From Theropithecus gelada (Eukaryota > Chordata > Mammalia > Primates > Cercopithecidae): a stretch of DNA of 64,000 bases. Below the pieces are notes generated by a model. It did no database searches and had not been told where the DNA came from. It saw only the letters and a program-made list of their open reading frames with translations. A program made the position numbers and the translations under genes. Positions within the stretch are counted from its first letter, which is position 1. Every line of letters begins with the position of its first letter. Below, in pieces: positions 33,791 through 44,920 of this stretch. The stretch lies in the NCBI RefSeq assembly GCF_003255815.1, contig NC_037677.1, forward strand, positions 110,064,936 to 110,128,935. Direction: 5' to 3'.

Positions 33791-35108
33791 CCAGCAGCCA
33801 GCACTGTGCACAATTCTCCAAAAGTACAAGGACCCAGTGTCCTTTGGAGACAGACAAGGGTCAACAGCCATGCTACCATCAGTGAGCTCAGGATTGCTAG
33901 CTGTCCCCTTGGGCAGGAATGGCACAGAACTGTTTCAAGTAAAGCAAGGTAGAGCTGTACATGAACTACCAGGTAATCTCCAGGGCTGCCTGGATGTAGA
34001 CCAAGAAGAGAGACCATGGTGGCATTCACATCCTGGGGCTCATCTGGAGGAGATGGGGACATTCAAGAGGAGGGTGCAGCATGCAGTAGCTTTCCACTTG
34101 GGAATGCCCATGATGGGGGAAATACAGAATAGTCATGGGACGTTGGGAACATGAACACCCATGCCCTGCTTCTCAGTTTTCCAAGGAGGGAAAGAAGCAG
34201 GCAGATATGAGATCCTCAGTTCTGATTCTTCTGGTACTTCCAACATGCCTTGGGACCCTCTGGAGGGGCCATTCCTGCCTCAGAATCCTCATCCATGCTG
34301 TGGGAGTGGCTCCTGCCCCTATCCACCTCAGAGGCCAGGTTACATAAATATGAAGGCCTGTAATTTCAAAATCCAAGTAGTGGGTTGGATCATTAGGAGG
34401 AGTTAGCTGGGCTGCTTTGAGGTTTGACCTATTTATTTTTCACCAGGAGCTTTTTTGGAAACATTCTTTGTTAAGGTTTTTCCTTCCCTCTTCCTTTCTT
34501 CCCTCTGACTTTGACGTCAACACAAAAGCCAGCGTGGGCAGAATTTGTGCGTTCGGGGACACTGCAGAGCAGTGAGTCTGTTCCTGGCCCCTCCCAGGCC
34601 CTGGTCTCTGCAAGAGTCCCATTGAACCCCAAGGACAAAGGACAAGGTTTCTCATTCCTCATCCCCTAGATCTCTCACTTTCTAGTCTCCTCTACCCAGC
34701 AGCCCAGGTCTGGGGTACCAAGCAGAGGCCTCAGGGCCCCACGTTGGCCCTAAGCCATCTAGGCCCAAGGCTTAGTCACACTTCTCCAATCTATTACTCC
34801 AAAAAGAACTTCAGCTCTGTAAAGTGTACCCCAACAGAACATTTAAGAGGCAGAATGGATTTGTCCATGGGAGACTCTGGCTACCATCTTCACATTCCCT
34901 AAAAATTTCCCCACCTGGCTGACAGATATCTCAGAATGTGTCATTAGTACTAAAGTCAAAGAGGAAAAACTTCAGCCCTGTCAGTAGTATCTCATTAAGC
35001 CTTATCAGACGGGGAAGTTTGCATTTACACCTTGGTGTGAATGCAATGCCTAGAGCTTTCCTGAGAGGAGAGAGTGAGAAGATTCTAGAGCCCTCCAGAA
35101 CCCTCCTG
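33791..35108. other. mostly single-copy noncoding DNA
   Basis: The first ~300 bases may be further decayed L1. From 34160 nothing is recognised. Open frames at 33837-34154 and elsewhere have no domain. Confidence 0.35.
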
Positions 35109-35514
35109 TGTTAGTCCATTTTGTGTTGCTATAAAGGAATACCTGAGGCTAGGGCTGAGTAATTTACTAAGAAAAGGTTTATTTGGCTCACAGTTCTGCA
35201 GTCTCTACAAGCATGGTGCCAGCATCTGCTCAGCTTTTGGAGAGGCCTCAGGAAGCTCATGGTTGAAGGCAAAGAGGGGGCAGGCGTGTCACTTGGCAAG
35301 AGAGGAAGCAAGAGAAAGAGAGAGAGTGGAGATGCCACACTCTTTTAAACAACCAAATCTTACATGAATTCATTAGGGTTCACAGAACGGTACCAAGTCA
35401 TTCATGAGGGACCTGCCTCCAAGACTCAAACACCTCCCACCAGGTTCTACCTCCACCACTGGGGATCACATTTCAACATGAGATTTGGAGGGGACAAACA
35501 TCCCAACTATATCA
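35109..35514 (-). mobile_element. MaLR LTR (MST/MLT1-type)
   Basis: Antisense LTR starting TGTTAGTCCATTTTGTGTTG and ending ACATCCCAACTATATCA. Internal landmarks are GGTTTATTTGGCTCACAG, GCCAGCATCTGCTCAGC and AACACCTCCCACCAGG. CCTG flanks both ends (35105-35108, 35515-35518), a possible remnant of the target-site duplication. No internal ERV sequence adjoins, so probably solo. Confidence 0.85.
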
Positions 35515-35790
35515 CCTGCCAAGTAAGATGGGGACACCTAAGGGGGAAGGGGACACAGATAGGGCAGTTGGGGGTGCCACAGACAAATCTCACCCATTCC
35601 TGACTGGCCCTACTTGGGACTGGCCTGACCAAAGCCTACCAAATCCCCAGGATGCTGGCCTGTCCCCTGCCAGGCTCTGTGGCCTCTGCTGGCACTGGGA
35701 TGTCAGACTCACTTGACTCCCTTGATCTTACCTTTCCACTCCCTCACTCTTTCACCATCTCTCTCCATTAATCTCTCCTCCTTTTCATTG
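35515..35790. other. single-copy noncoding DNA
   Basis: No recognised feature. Confidence 0.4.
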
Positions 35791-35791
35791 C

Positions 35792-36102
35792 CTCCTTAAC
35801 TTTTTTTTTGAGACAGGGTCTCAGTTGCCCAAACTGGAGTGCAGTGGTGCTATCTCAGCTCACCGCAACCTCCACCTCCCAGGCTCAGGCAATTCTCCTG
35901 CCTCAGCCTCCCAAGTAGCTGGGATTACAGGCCCATGCCACCATGCTCGGTTAGTTTTTGTATTTTTAGTAGAGACAGGGTTTCACCCCGTTGGCCAGGC
36001 TGGTCTTGAACTCCTGACCTCAAATGATCCACCCGCCTAGGCCTGCCAAAATGCTGGGATTATAGGCGAGAGCCACTGGGACCGGCCATCTCTTTAACTT
36101 TT
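35792..36102 (-). mobile_element. Alu SINE with target-site duplications
   Basis: Reverse Alu, body 35801-36087. CTCCTTAACTTTT (35792-35804) and CTCTTTAACTTTT (36090-36102) are the duplications, 12 of 13 identical. Confidence 0.95.
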
Positions 36103-36187
36103 GATTTTACTCTTGCATTTTCTTTTTCTCACCTTTTTTTTTCCTCTTTCATTATCTCTCACACTTTATCTTATTCTTCCTCATTTT

Positions 36188-36440
36188 CTTCCTTCCTTCC
36201 TTCCTTCCTTCCTTCCTTCCTGCCTTCCTCCCTCCCTCCCTCCCTCTTTCTTTTCCTTCCTTCCTTCCTTCTCTCTCTCTTTTCTCCTTCCTCCCTTCCT
36301 TCCTTCCTTCCTTCCTTCCTTCCTTCCTTCCTTCCTTCCTTCCTTCCTTCCTTCCCTTCCTTCCTTCCTTCCTTCCTTCCTTCCTTCCTTCCTTCCTTCC
36401 TTCTTTCTCCTTCCTTCTTTTCTTTTCTTTTCTTTTCTTC
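36188..36440 (+). repeat. (TTCC)n polypyrimidine microsatellite
   Basis: About 250 bases of almost pure pyrimidine on the plus strand, mostly TTCC units, with CCTCCC and TCTCTC variants at 36225-36300 and TTTTC units at the right end. It runs directly into the tail side of the next Alu. The long antisense and sense frames here are translations of the repeat. Confidence 0.98.
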
Positions 36441-36709
36441 TTGCTCTGTTGCCCAGGCTGGAGTGGAGTGGCATGATCTTGGCTCACTGCAACTTCCACC
36501 TTCGGAATTGCAGCGATTTCCTACCTCAGACTCCCGAATACCTGGGATTAGAGGTGCACACCACCACACCCAGCTAGTTTTTGTATTTTTAGTAGAGAGC
36601 GGGTTTCACCATGTTGGCCAGGCTGACTTGAACTCCTGAGCTCAAGTGATCCACCCGCCTCAGCCTCCCAAAGTGCTGGGATTATAGACATGAACCACTG
36701 CGCCTGGCC
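36438..36709 (-). mobile_element. Alu SINE with expanded tail
   Basis: Reverse Alu whose A-tail side is the TTCC tract, suggesting the microsatellite grew from the Alu tail. CATTTTCTT occurs just left of the tract (both 36115 and 36183) and right of the Alu (about 36718), giving a probable but ambiguous target-site duplication. Confidence 0.92.
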
Positions 36710-37970
36710 TCTTTCACATTTTCTTTCATGCCGCTTTCATTCTCTTCTACCTCCTCTATCTCACTTTTTTTTAAAACCATGCTCAGTCTGCTAGAAAAAT
36801 GGTGGTTCTCCATCTACTCAAGCCATTTTGATAGCTTTCAACAGGGAAACATTTTATTCTATGTGGATGCTATGCATTTGATAAGCATACACTCCTTTTC
36901 TCGCCTTGTTCCTTCTTTTTTTCACGTCCTATATTTCTTTTCTCTGTGAACCTCTTCTCTCCTTCTCTTTCTACATCTTCCTTTCAGCTGCCTGAACATC
37001 TCAATTGTACCACGTTGGCCGATCCTCACTGGTCTGATATTTTATATTAGGTGCGTCTGCTTTAACTATTCCACTTAAAAATTAAATCCATCTGCCCCAA
37101 ACTGAAAACAGTCTCTCCCCCACCAGGGACAATAAATATTGATGACTTGAGGCATGATTGGCTTTTATGATGTTTGATGACAACTGGTATCAGTTACAGA
37201 ACTTACATCATTTAATAAAAAAAAAAAAAGTCCTAGCAGGGATGTTGCATGTCAACAGACATTATTAGATGTCAAAAGAAATGCATGTTCTTCAAGAGCC
37301 TGAAATCTAAACAATGTGAGGGGCTGGGGAGGGGTTCGGAGGGGGAAGTTTGGACGGCTTTTATGTGAAGTTAGGAGTATCATTTCTTCTTGTGTCCACC
37401 CTAATTTGTGCCAGTTGAGTTTTCTAGAGCCCTACTGCAGCCACCACCAAAGCCTTCTTCAAGAAATGTTCTTCTTTGATATGATTTGGAAAGCTGAGCT
37501 TATTTGATGTCCCTCTCCTTCTCCAACAGGAGACCTCTCGGATGCCTCCATTTGGGAGAAAACTGAATATGTCAAAGGGCACCAGATCTGGGAACCAAAG
37601 GGGAGGTGAGAACACTTGGGACCTCTTTATTTTTGTTGTCAGTATAAAATCAGGACTGTCTGGCTCTGAGGTTTAAAGCAAATAAACCAAGATCTGGTAC
37701 GTGAGCCTACTGTGCTTCCATTTATACCCCAATGTGTTAAGTATAAATAGCATTATTAAGAAGGTGGTTGCCAACATTTCTCAACATTCAATAGTTAAAA
37801 AAAGAAGGGTGGAAATATTTTACTGCTATTTTAACTGTATTTATGTGCTTTAGGGAGCTGGATTCTGACTACCTGCTATACTTCCGGAGACTCATTTGGG
37901 TATATTTAGAAACATCATAAATTCTTGTGGTCTTGAGGGTGGTTTGGTGAATTAAACCCCTAGAGACTAG
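36710..37970. other. single-copy noncoding DNA
   Basis: The first 250 bases are pyrimidine-rich; an A-run lies at about 37216-37229. No repeat family or gene recognised. Confidence 0.4.
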
Positions 37971-37974
37971 ATAC

Positions 37975-38291
37975 TTTTTTTTTTTGTTTTGTTTTTTTGT
38001 TTGAAACAGAGCTTTACTCTGTTTTCCAGGCTGGAGTGCAGTGACAGTAACACAGCTCACTGCAGCCTTGACCTCCAGGGCTCAAGCGGTCTCCCCAGCT
38101 CAGCCCGACAAGTAGCTGCTACTACAGGTGCACACCACCACACCCAGCTAATTTTTGTGTGTATGTATTTTTGGTAGAGACAGGGTTTCACTATGTTTCC
38201 CAGGCAGGCGTCGAACTCCTGAGCTCAAGTGATCTACCCGCCTTGGCCTCCCAAAGTGCTGGGATTACAGACATGAGCCACCTTGCCCAGC
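37975..38291 (-). mobile_element. Alu SINE (AluJ-like)
   Basis: Reverse Alu with an impure T tail and many old changes (CAGCCTTGACCTCCAGGGC, GAGCTCAAGTGATCTACC). Target-site duplication not clear. Confidence 0.93.
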
Positions 38292-38469
38292 TTAAGACTT
38301 TTGTCATTGTAAAGGGTAATATGGCTCCTTCAAGTTCCTAACTGACCCCTCTCCCATCCCCAGTAGTTTATGCTATGGGAGAGTCAGACTCCTTTTCAGT
38401 CACTGCAGCTGTGGTCTCCCAAGGAACGTTCTGGAAAAAGAGAGCAGAACTGCAATGGAATGCAGAGAT

Positions 38470-38905
38470 TTCTGCTACTTGATCCTGCATCTGTAAAACA
38501 GGGTTACTATTAATATCTATCTTATGGGGTCTTTGTGGAGGTCACAGAACCATTGTTTGTGGAAGTGGTTTGAAAATGGAAAAGGACTAAGAGTTATCTC
38601 TGCTGGAGAAGCAGCACGTCACTGGGAGATCACTGGGCTGAGGATGCTACTTAACAGCTGGGGACTTTGGACAAGTTTTTTACACTCTCAGAGCCTCAAT
38701 TTTACCATCTGGGGAGTGGAAATGATAATACCTCTTAGGCCTCTGGTGCAGATGTAAACTGTCTGCAACTGTTTAGCAAACAGTGAAGTGCCGCATTCTT
38801 TCATTCAGAACTGCCCTGCAACATTGACTGCATGCCAGGCAAGCTGCTAGGAGCTGGGGATGGAGAGAGAAATTGTCAGAAGAACAGTTCTGACCTTGAT
38901 GACAC
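38470..38905 (+). mobile_element. MIR fragments and an L2-like piece
   Basis: 38470-38575 (CATCTGTAAAACAGGGTTAC) and 38600-38750 (TTAACAGCTGGGGACTTTGG, CAATTTTACCATCTGGGG) are plus-strand MIR. 38785-38905 (CATGCCAGGCAAGCTGCTAG, GAGCTGGGGATGGAGAG) resembles an L2-type fragment. Confidence 0.6.
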
Positions 38906-40040
38906 CACTCAGCAGCTCTGACCTCAGAACCTGAAGTCACCACCAGGCTATAGGAAAATTTCAGCAATGGTGGAAGGAGGCGGGAGGAGGAAGTTTCAAG
39001 GAAAGGTGTGAAAGAGCAACTGGGTTTCCATTGTCCAGGCCATGCAGGGTGGAGAGTGGGGACACTGAGGAGCTGGGAGTCTGTCCTTTATTTGGTGAGT
39101 GGTCTGAGGCCAGTGGAGGCACAGGAATGGTGCTGAAGGAAAGGAATGATGCTGGGCTTGGATCAAGTAGGGACACGGAGGCTGGAATGATGTGTTGCAA
39201 GACCTGGGATGAGAAGAATGGTGAGAAAAATGCAAGGTTTGTTAGGATTTTTATAGATATTGTGGTTGCGTTCACGTTTACATGATTTGCGCTGTTTTTG
39301 TGCAGTTAAGGCTGGAATGAAACGGGAATGCTTGGAAGGTCCTGAGTCCAGGTCCAGACAGGCCCTCTCTGCTTCAGCCTGTTATCCGAATGATCTTAGC
39401 CACCAGAGGGAGGGGGCTGGGAGGGCGGACATTGGCGGGATTCTCTCAGGAATGACTTCCCTGTGACTTGTCCAGCAATTCCTCCCTGTAGCCAAACCAG
39501 AAATACCACTGAACCTGAGGTATTTGGCATGGGTGATGTATTTTAAATCCTTGAAGGGAAAATAGCTGTAAAATAAAAATGGTTCCCTTAAAAGTTCACT
39601 GACTTAGTCCTTGGAGCATGTGTACAGAGGACGGGTCCAACAAGGCTCTCACTTTTTCCAAAGGAGCGTCCCCAAGCTAATTAAGAGCAAGTGCAAACAG
39701 ATGGGAAGGGCGTATTTCCTAATAGAAATAGGCTCTTCACCACAAACCACCATCAAATTAATAATAAAAAAAAAAAATCCCCATCTCCCCCTTACTTCTT
39801 CTTTTGGAGGTTGTCCCTTCAAGTGAGGTAGGCATGCTGAAGTTGTTTTACTCCAAGGAATTTAAGAGAATCAACATGTTTTCCTTTCCTGGTTGCATCT
39901 GTGGTTGAATTGCTTAAAATATTTCACTTCTTAAAGTAACCTCGGTTTGTTATGGTAGATTTTTTTGTTTTTGTTTTTTGGGTTTTTTTCCTTGGAACTT
40001 AAAAAAAAAAAAAAAAGCAGAGAAGACCAGCTCCAGGAAA
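38906..40040. other. single-copy noncoding DNA
   Basis: No repeat family or gene recognised. A-runs lie at about 39764-39777 and 40001-40016. Open frames at 38961-39285 on both strands have no domain. Confidence 0.4.
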
Positions 40041-40042
40041 AG

Positions 40043-40045
<3 letters not shown>

Positions 40046-40087
<42 letters not shown>
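40046..40087 (+). repeat. (CA)n microsatellite
   Basis: Uninterrupted CA tract of about 20 units ending ACACAACTTC. Confidence 0.97.
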
Positions 40088-40088
<1 letters not shown>

Positions 40089-40089
40089 C

Positions 40090-40520
40090 TTCTAGTTGTC
40101 AGAATCGGAATGCTTATCAGTTATGCTGGGAGACAATGAAAACATCAAAAAGCACATACAAGCCATAAAAAATTCAGGTCCTCTGAAGCAATGTGGGACA
40201 CGCTTGGTTGTGCTCCTCATTTGCATGCCAGTACCCACAGTGCTTTGCAAGCTCCTAGATCTTTCGGAGCAACCCCAGTGTCTGAGCTCCAGGGAACAAA
40301 GCGAAAGGTTGAAGCGCGCTTCTGGGGAGAGAGGGACGTTTGTGTCTGCACAGAAAAGCAAGGCGGGTGTGGGTGAGAGAACTTCTCCCACCGTGGTGAT
40401 TAGCAGCCAGCCCTTGAGGGCTTAATCACAGGCTTGAGAGCTGTACCTGGCCTTTGTTTTATCGTTCTGTTGCTTTTTTGCCTTCCGCTTCTTCCCTTTC
40501 CCCGGAATGCTGCGACGGTG
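40090..40520. promoter_or_regulatory. candidate conserved noncoding element
   Basis: Non-repetitive block with an octamer-like CTCATTTGCATGCC near 40216, several retained CpGs (near 40310-40330, 40390, 40490-40515), GGTGATTAGC near 40395 and GGCTTAATCACAG near 40420. Open frames cross it on both strands but none has a domain. Support is compositional only. Confidence 0.3.
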
Positions 40521-42000
40521 AAGGTAGACTGTGCAGGGAAGAGGAGAAGGACGCCAATCTTTAGAAGTCCTGGCTGTGCTGCTATATCACTTGCCTGGAA
40601 TTGTAGATTTGTGTGCAGTGTGTGTCTTCTGGCTCTGGTCCTCACCTCAAAGCACCTTGGCCTTTACATCTGTTCCCATGAACAGTCCATGTTTGGTCAA
40701 TGTGAAGGACTTAGAGGTGCCATCGTGCCCTGCTGCTGGGGGCAGGGGTTCCCCTCAACCTTGCCACTGGGGCAGCCTCTGACCTCACTCTTCCCGCCCA
40801 CACACATTGCCTTTCCCTCCAAACCTTGCTCTTCAAAGAGTCCAGCCGAGCCATTGTCTGGATGGTCCAAATTCTCGAGGTGGCTTGGGGATACAGGACT
40901 CAAACTAAGAGCTGGGGGAGGAGAGAAGTAAATTTGTCTCCTGACTGGGCCCCCTCAGCCTTCTGGGTGTATCACATACCACCCTCATCTCTCCTGCCCT
41001 TTCCAAGCCTGTCCTGTGGGATCAGGAGCTACAGAGGGGTTGGTGACTATTATACAACTTGATTTTAACAAGACCAACCATTCTGGGGCATTACAAAATA
41101 CATAAAAAATAAAAGTAAAGCTCAATCTTTGAGGTTGCTACCTGGAAGGTTTTTCTCTGGGTTTGTACTTTGATTTTGAGCTGCGCTTTTCTCAATGCTG
41201 TAAAAGAGTTCTTAGGCTAGATTAATTTAGCAGTAGGAAAATCTGGGCGGAAGAGTTAATGTGTATATATGTCAGCTCTCAACCTACCCCGTGAAACTCC
41301 CAGCTTCAGAGGTAAGATAAAAGTCTGCCCCTACCCAGAATTTAGAAGCAGGCTGCCCTGCAAGCTGGATCCAGCCAACAGATTTGTTTGCTTCAGCCTG
41401 TACACACTGTTGTACAGTGTGTTGAATCCGTTTCCAACATTTTTGAATCAGGGGCTTTTATAGCGTTTCTTAAAACATCTGAAAATCTGGTCATCCAGGC
41501 CAACATTTCTCAGGAACCACCAGCCTGAGTTGCATAGATAGCTCCCCCTACGTGGTAGGGGGTGCGGGGAGGCCGTCTCTTCTCCTGCTGGGCCTGCAGT
41601 CTCTGGTCCACCACAGTCCCAAAAGCCTTTGGTCTTAGACTGCCCACTCCACTTCCGGATGTTCCTATCCTGCTCTTGCAGGTCTCTGCACGCTCAACCT
41701 CGGCTGGGCTCATAGACAATCCCTGAGTTTTTCCACTTTGTTATCCATAGCATTGGTATAAGGGTGACCAAACCCTCAGCTGTGACAGCTTTTCATAGTG
41801 GGGATAGAGAGGAGGCAAGACTGAGGGCCCTGACTCACAAGCCCTCCCAGCTTTTCTGTCCCAAATAAAGCAAATGCATTTTTTCACCTGCTAGAGCCCG
41901 AGGGGTTCTCTCTGCCCCCACCTACCTCCTCCTGGAATACATATTTCCTTTCCTCTGATACCTAAAGTATTCTGGGGTGCGGGGTAGGTTGCAAGATTTG
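40521..42000. other. single-copy noncoding DNA
   Basis: No repeat family or gene recognised. A 9-bp hairpin (ACACACTGT/ACAGTGTGT, 41402-41422) is the only local structure noted. The 165-residue frame 40434-40931 has no domain. Confidence 0.4.
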
Positions 42001-42180
42001 GATTTTTAAAAATTCTTTCCCAGATTTGTTGTGTCTAATTTGGGCTGCAAGCGGTTTTTGGTGTCAATGACTAACCACTGTTTGGTCTGCACAGCCATTT
42101 CTGTTGAACTTGGATAGCGCTGAAAGCCCAGTTTCCCCAAATAAAGTCTAAATACATTTACACATTTATTCCCACATGCG
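42001..42180. promoter_or_regulatory. possible regulatory block (RUNX-type site)
   Basis: Non-repetitive AT-rich segment with AACCACTGTTTGG near 42073, which contains the RUNX core AACCAC, and GGATAGCGCTGAAAG near 42112. Weak support. Confidence 0.2.
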
Positions 42181-42600
42181 TCTTTGTGTTTCTGCCTGTC
42201 TCCTTACACCTCACACATGTGCGTGGATGGGAACGTCCTGGAGAGAAAAGGGGCAGGTAACTTGAGCTTCTACTGTAAACTTCAGAAGAGAAGAAACATC
42301 AGCAAGTTGACCCAGTTGGATGGTAAGAAATAAAGATGCTTCCAAGGAAAGATGTTAGAATGAGAGTTTGGATTGGAATTTGGTTTCTTCCTTGTGATCT
42401 AACAGACAAATAATATCACTAGACAGAAAAATGGGACATAAAATAGAGAGTTTGGGAAAATATGTGAAAAAGGTCACTATCAAAATTACCCCTCCCCCCA
42501 AATCCAGCTGGGATTATCAAAATCAGAGCTTTTAATAGGTTTAATATTCACCAGTTTCTGAGACAGTTATAACAACAGGGGATGCTGGGCTTTAATAACA
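42181..42600. other. single-copy noncoding DNA
   Basis: No recognised feature. Confidence 0.4.
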
Positions 42601-42602
42601 CG

Positions 42603-42835
42603 GATGATGACAGTTACCATTTATAGAGTGCTCACTGTGTTCTGGGAACTGGGCTAAGGACTTTTACATATTGACTCCTTTAATCCTTATAACAACTCCA
42701 TAAAAGTGATATCTCATATACCCATTTTACAGGCAGGAAAACTGGCACTTAACATGATTAAGTAATTTGACCAAAGCCCAAGAGGTGGAAAGGGATAGAG
42801 CTGGCATTTAAACCCATGCTGCCCTCCAGCATATC
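42603..42835 (-). mobile_element. MIR SINE, near full length
   Basis: Very clear reverse MIR: ACCATTTATAGAGTGCTCAC, TTTAATCCTTATAACAACTC, CCCATTTTACAGGCAGGAAA and GCTGGCATTTAAACCCATGC in the expected order. Confidence 0.92.
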
Positions 42836-43121
42836 CCGGGCTGGGACAGCAGAATGGGTACCCTCCTTGCCAGTTGGCCGGAGTAAGAATCTGGCAGACA
42901 GCCCACCTTAGTCATGACTGGCTTGGGGACTGGCACAGTGGAGAGCCCAAGGGAGACAAATGGCATATTTGGCCCACAATTCCACTGCTAAAAATGACCC
43001 TCAGGGATGTGCCATGAGAGACCCAGTGGCTCCTTCTCTCTGATGAAAACTTGGACCTTTGGAGATTAGGCCACTCTAGGCTATTTGATAGAATGGGCCA
43101 TGGCCTGGGCGATTCAGGTGA

Positions 43122-43124
<3 letters not shown>
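42836..43124. other. single-copy noncoding DNA
   Basis: No recognised feature before the Alu tail. Confidence 0.4.
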
Positions 43125-43155
<31 letters not shown>

Positions 43156-43436
43156 AGACAGGGTCTCACTCTGTCACCCAGGCTGGAGTGTAGTGGCATG
43201 ATCTCAGCTCACTGCAACCTCAACCTCCCAGACTCAAACAATCTCCCCGCCTCAGCCTCCCGAGTAGCTGGGACTGCAGGTGCCTGCTACCAAGCTTGGC
43301 TAATTTTTGTATTTTGTGTAAAGACAGAGTTTCACCATGTTGCCCAGGCTGGTCTCGAACTCCTGGGCTGAAGCGATCTGCCCTCCTCAGCCTCCCAAAG
43401 TGCTGGGATCACAGACATGAGCCACTGAGTCTGGCC
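43125..43436 (-). mobile_element. Alu SINE (AluJ-like)
   Basis: Reverse Alu with a long T tail (about 30 bases, 43125-43154) and an older right arm (CTGGGCTGAAGCGATCTGCC). TTCAGGTGA before and CTCAGGGTGA after it may be the target-site duplication with one indel. Confidence 0.95.
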
Positions 43437-44145
43437 TCAGGGTGATTTTTTCAGCCTAAATACCTGTAGCCAAGCCAGGGGACACTGAATATGCTCACTG
43501 CCTGAGGGTGCTGGGGCATGACTAAGCTGACATGGCCATGCCTAAAGCAAGGCCCGGATGGACAGACGGTTAGAACTGAGAGAAGCCACGTCTTCCTCTG
43601 TGTCTTATCTGGAGAGGGTTGGGAGGGTGGAACGGCGGGGAAGCTGAGCTCTGAAATGTGTGACTGGCGACCATCAGTGACCACAGAGTTGGGGCTAGGT
43701 GACTATGTGGTGGCTGTCAGATGTGTGCAGTTGCTTAAACAAGCTGAGCTGGGCTGAAGGCTCAGCTTTTATATACCGCTGCCTATGGACACTGAGCACC
43801 AAAGGGGGAGCCATTGTGCCAGGGATCATGGGTGAGACCAAGATGGACAGGCAGATTCTCTCTCTCTAGCCGCTTACACAATTCCTCTTTGGGGAGCCAG
43901 CTCTAGGAGAAACCAAACTTCAGTGAGTGACAGCAAGTCATTCTAACTGGGAGGTGTGTACCCAGGGTCAGGGATCATGCGTATCCATCTTTTCCATACC
44001 CCATGTGAATCACAGAGCTGGGCCTTTAGTGGGAGTTAAGTAAATGTTTGTGGATCAATGACTGCTTCAGTAAGTGACTGAATTTTTAGGGGCTTTTGGA
44101 ACGACTTGTGGGAGAGGAGGAAATTGAATGTATGTTGTATCTGTT
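43437..44145. other. mostly single-copy noncoding DNA
   Basis: 43990-44065 (TTTAGTGGGAGTTAAGTAAA, TGTTTGTGGATCAATGACTG) resembles an L2 3' tail. Otherwise nothing recognised. Confidence 0.4.
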
Positions 44146-44149
44146 AAAA

Positions 44150-44560
44150 TTATACTTGGTGCTAGTAATAGACATCTGAATTAACAGTTGCAATAAATAA
44201 TTAGAGGTTTACTTTTCTACCATATAACATAACATCTGGAGGTTAAGAATCCATGACAGTATGGCATCTTCATGGCCATCAGGGACCCAGCCTTCTTTTA
44301 TCTTTCTGCTGTTTGGTCTTAAACTCATGAATTCCAACCCCGAGATTTCCTGATGGTAACAAGATAACTACTGGTACTCCATTGATTACATCCATGTTTT
44401 AGGTAGGAAGAAGGAGAATGGGGAGAAGGACAGCCTTTCTAGAAGGTTCCATTGACCTCCACCAACATTTCATTGGCCACTTCTAATTTTGAGGGATATT
44501 AGGAAATACCTTCTCTTGTCTGGGCACATTCTCAATCTGAGTAAACTCTTGCTTCTATTA
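44150..44560 (-). mobile_element. ancient mammalian interspersed repeat, family not assigned
   Basis: GTTTACTTTTCTACCATATA, GGCCATCAGGGACCCAGCC, TTCTTTTATCTTTCTGCTGT, ATTACATCCATGTTTTAGG and CATTTCATTGGCCACTTC follow an order also seen in 7405-7640 and 45965-46370. Class and name uncertain. Confidence 0.4.
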
Positions 44561-44739
44561 GTAAGGAAGAAGGGAAGAATAAATCGGGGGTAAAAATCTG
44601 CAGCCTCTGCTTTGCAAGATTAGGTCTTCTTTATGGAGAAGGAGAAGGAAAGGAATTCAGCAAAGCAATGCTTGTTTCACTCCTGTCCTCTGAGATGAAC
44701 AGTTTTGGGACATTCTTTATTGTGACCTGATAATGTGGC

Positions 44740-44920
44740 AAATATAAGGCATCAGTGCCTGGGGCACTTAATTAGTTCCTTCACTATTCAAATCCTCCTG
44801 CCAAGGGCTTGGTTAATTGCATTGACTTCTCCTTCATTATTTTCAGCTGTTTAAAGTGCCTCTAAGAACACTCATCTTCTATTTTGTGTAATGAAGCCTC
44901 TGGTGAAAAATGGAGTCTGA
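44740..44920. promoter_or_regulatory. possible conserved noncoding element
   Basis: AT-rich single-copy block with TAATTA at 44769-44774, GGTTAATTGCATTGAC near 44811 and TTATTTTCAGCTG near 44837 (an E-box-type CAGCTG). Motif evidence only. Confidence 0.3.

Noticed and set aside
36152..36577. Long overlapping open frames rich in Lys-Glu-Gly-Arg (antisense) or Pro-Ser-Phe-Leu (sense)
   Set aside because: They are translations of the TTCC/GGAA microsatellite and the adjoining Alu; no stop can occur in most frames of such a repeat.
40434..40931. 165-codon frame near the second CA repeat
   Set aside because: No domain and composition like its surroundings; consistent with chance.
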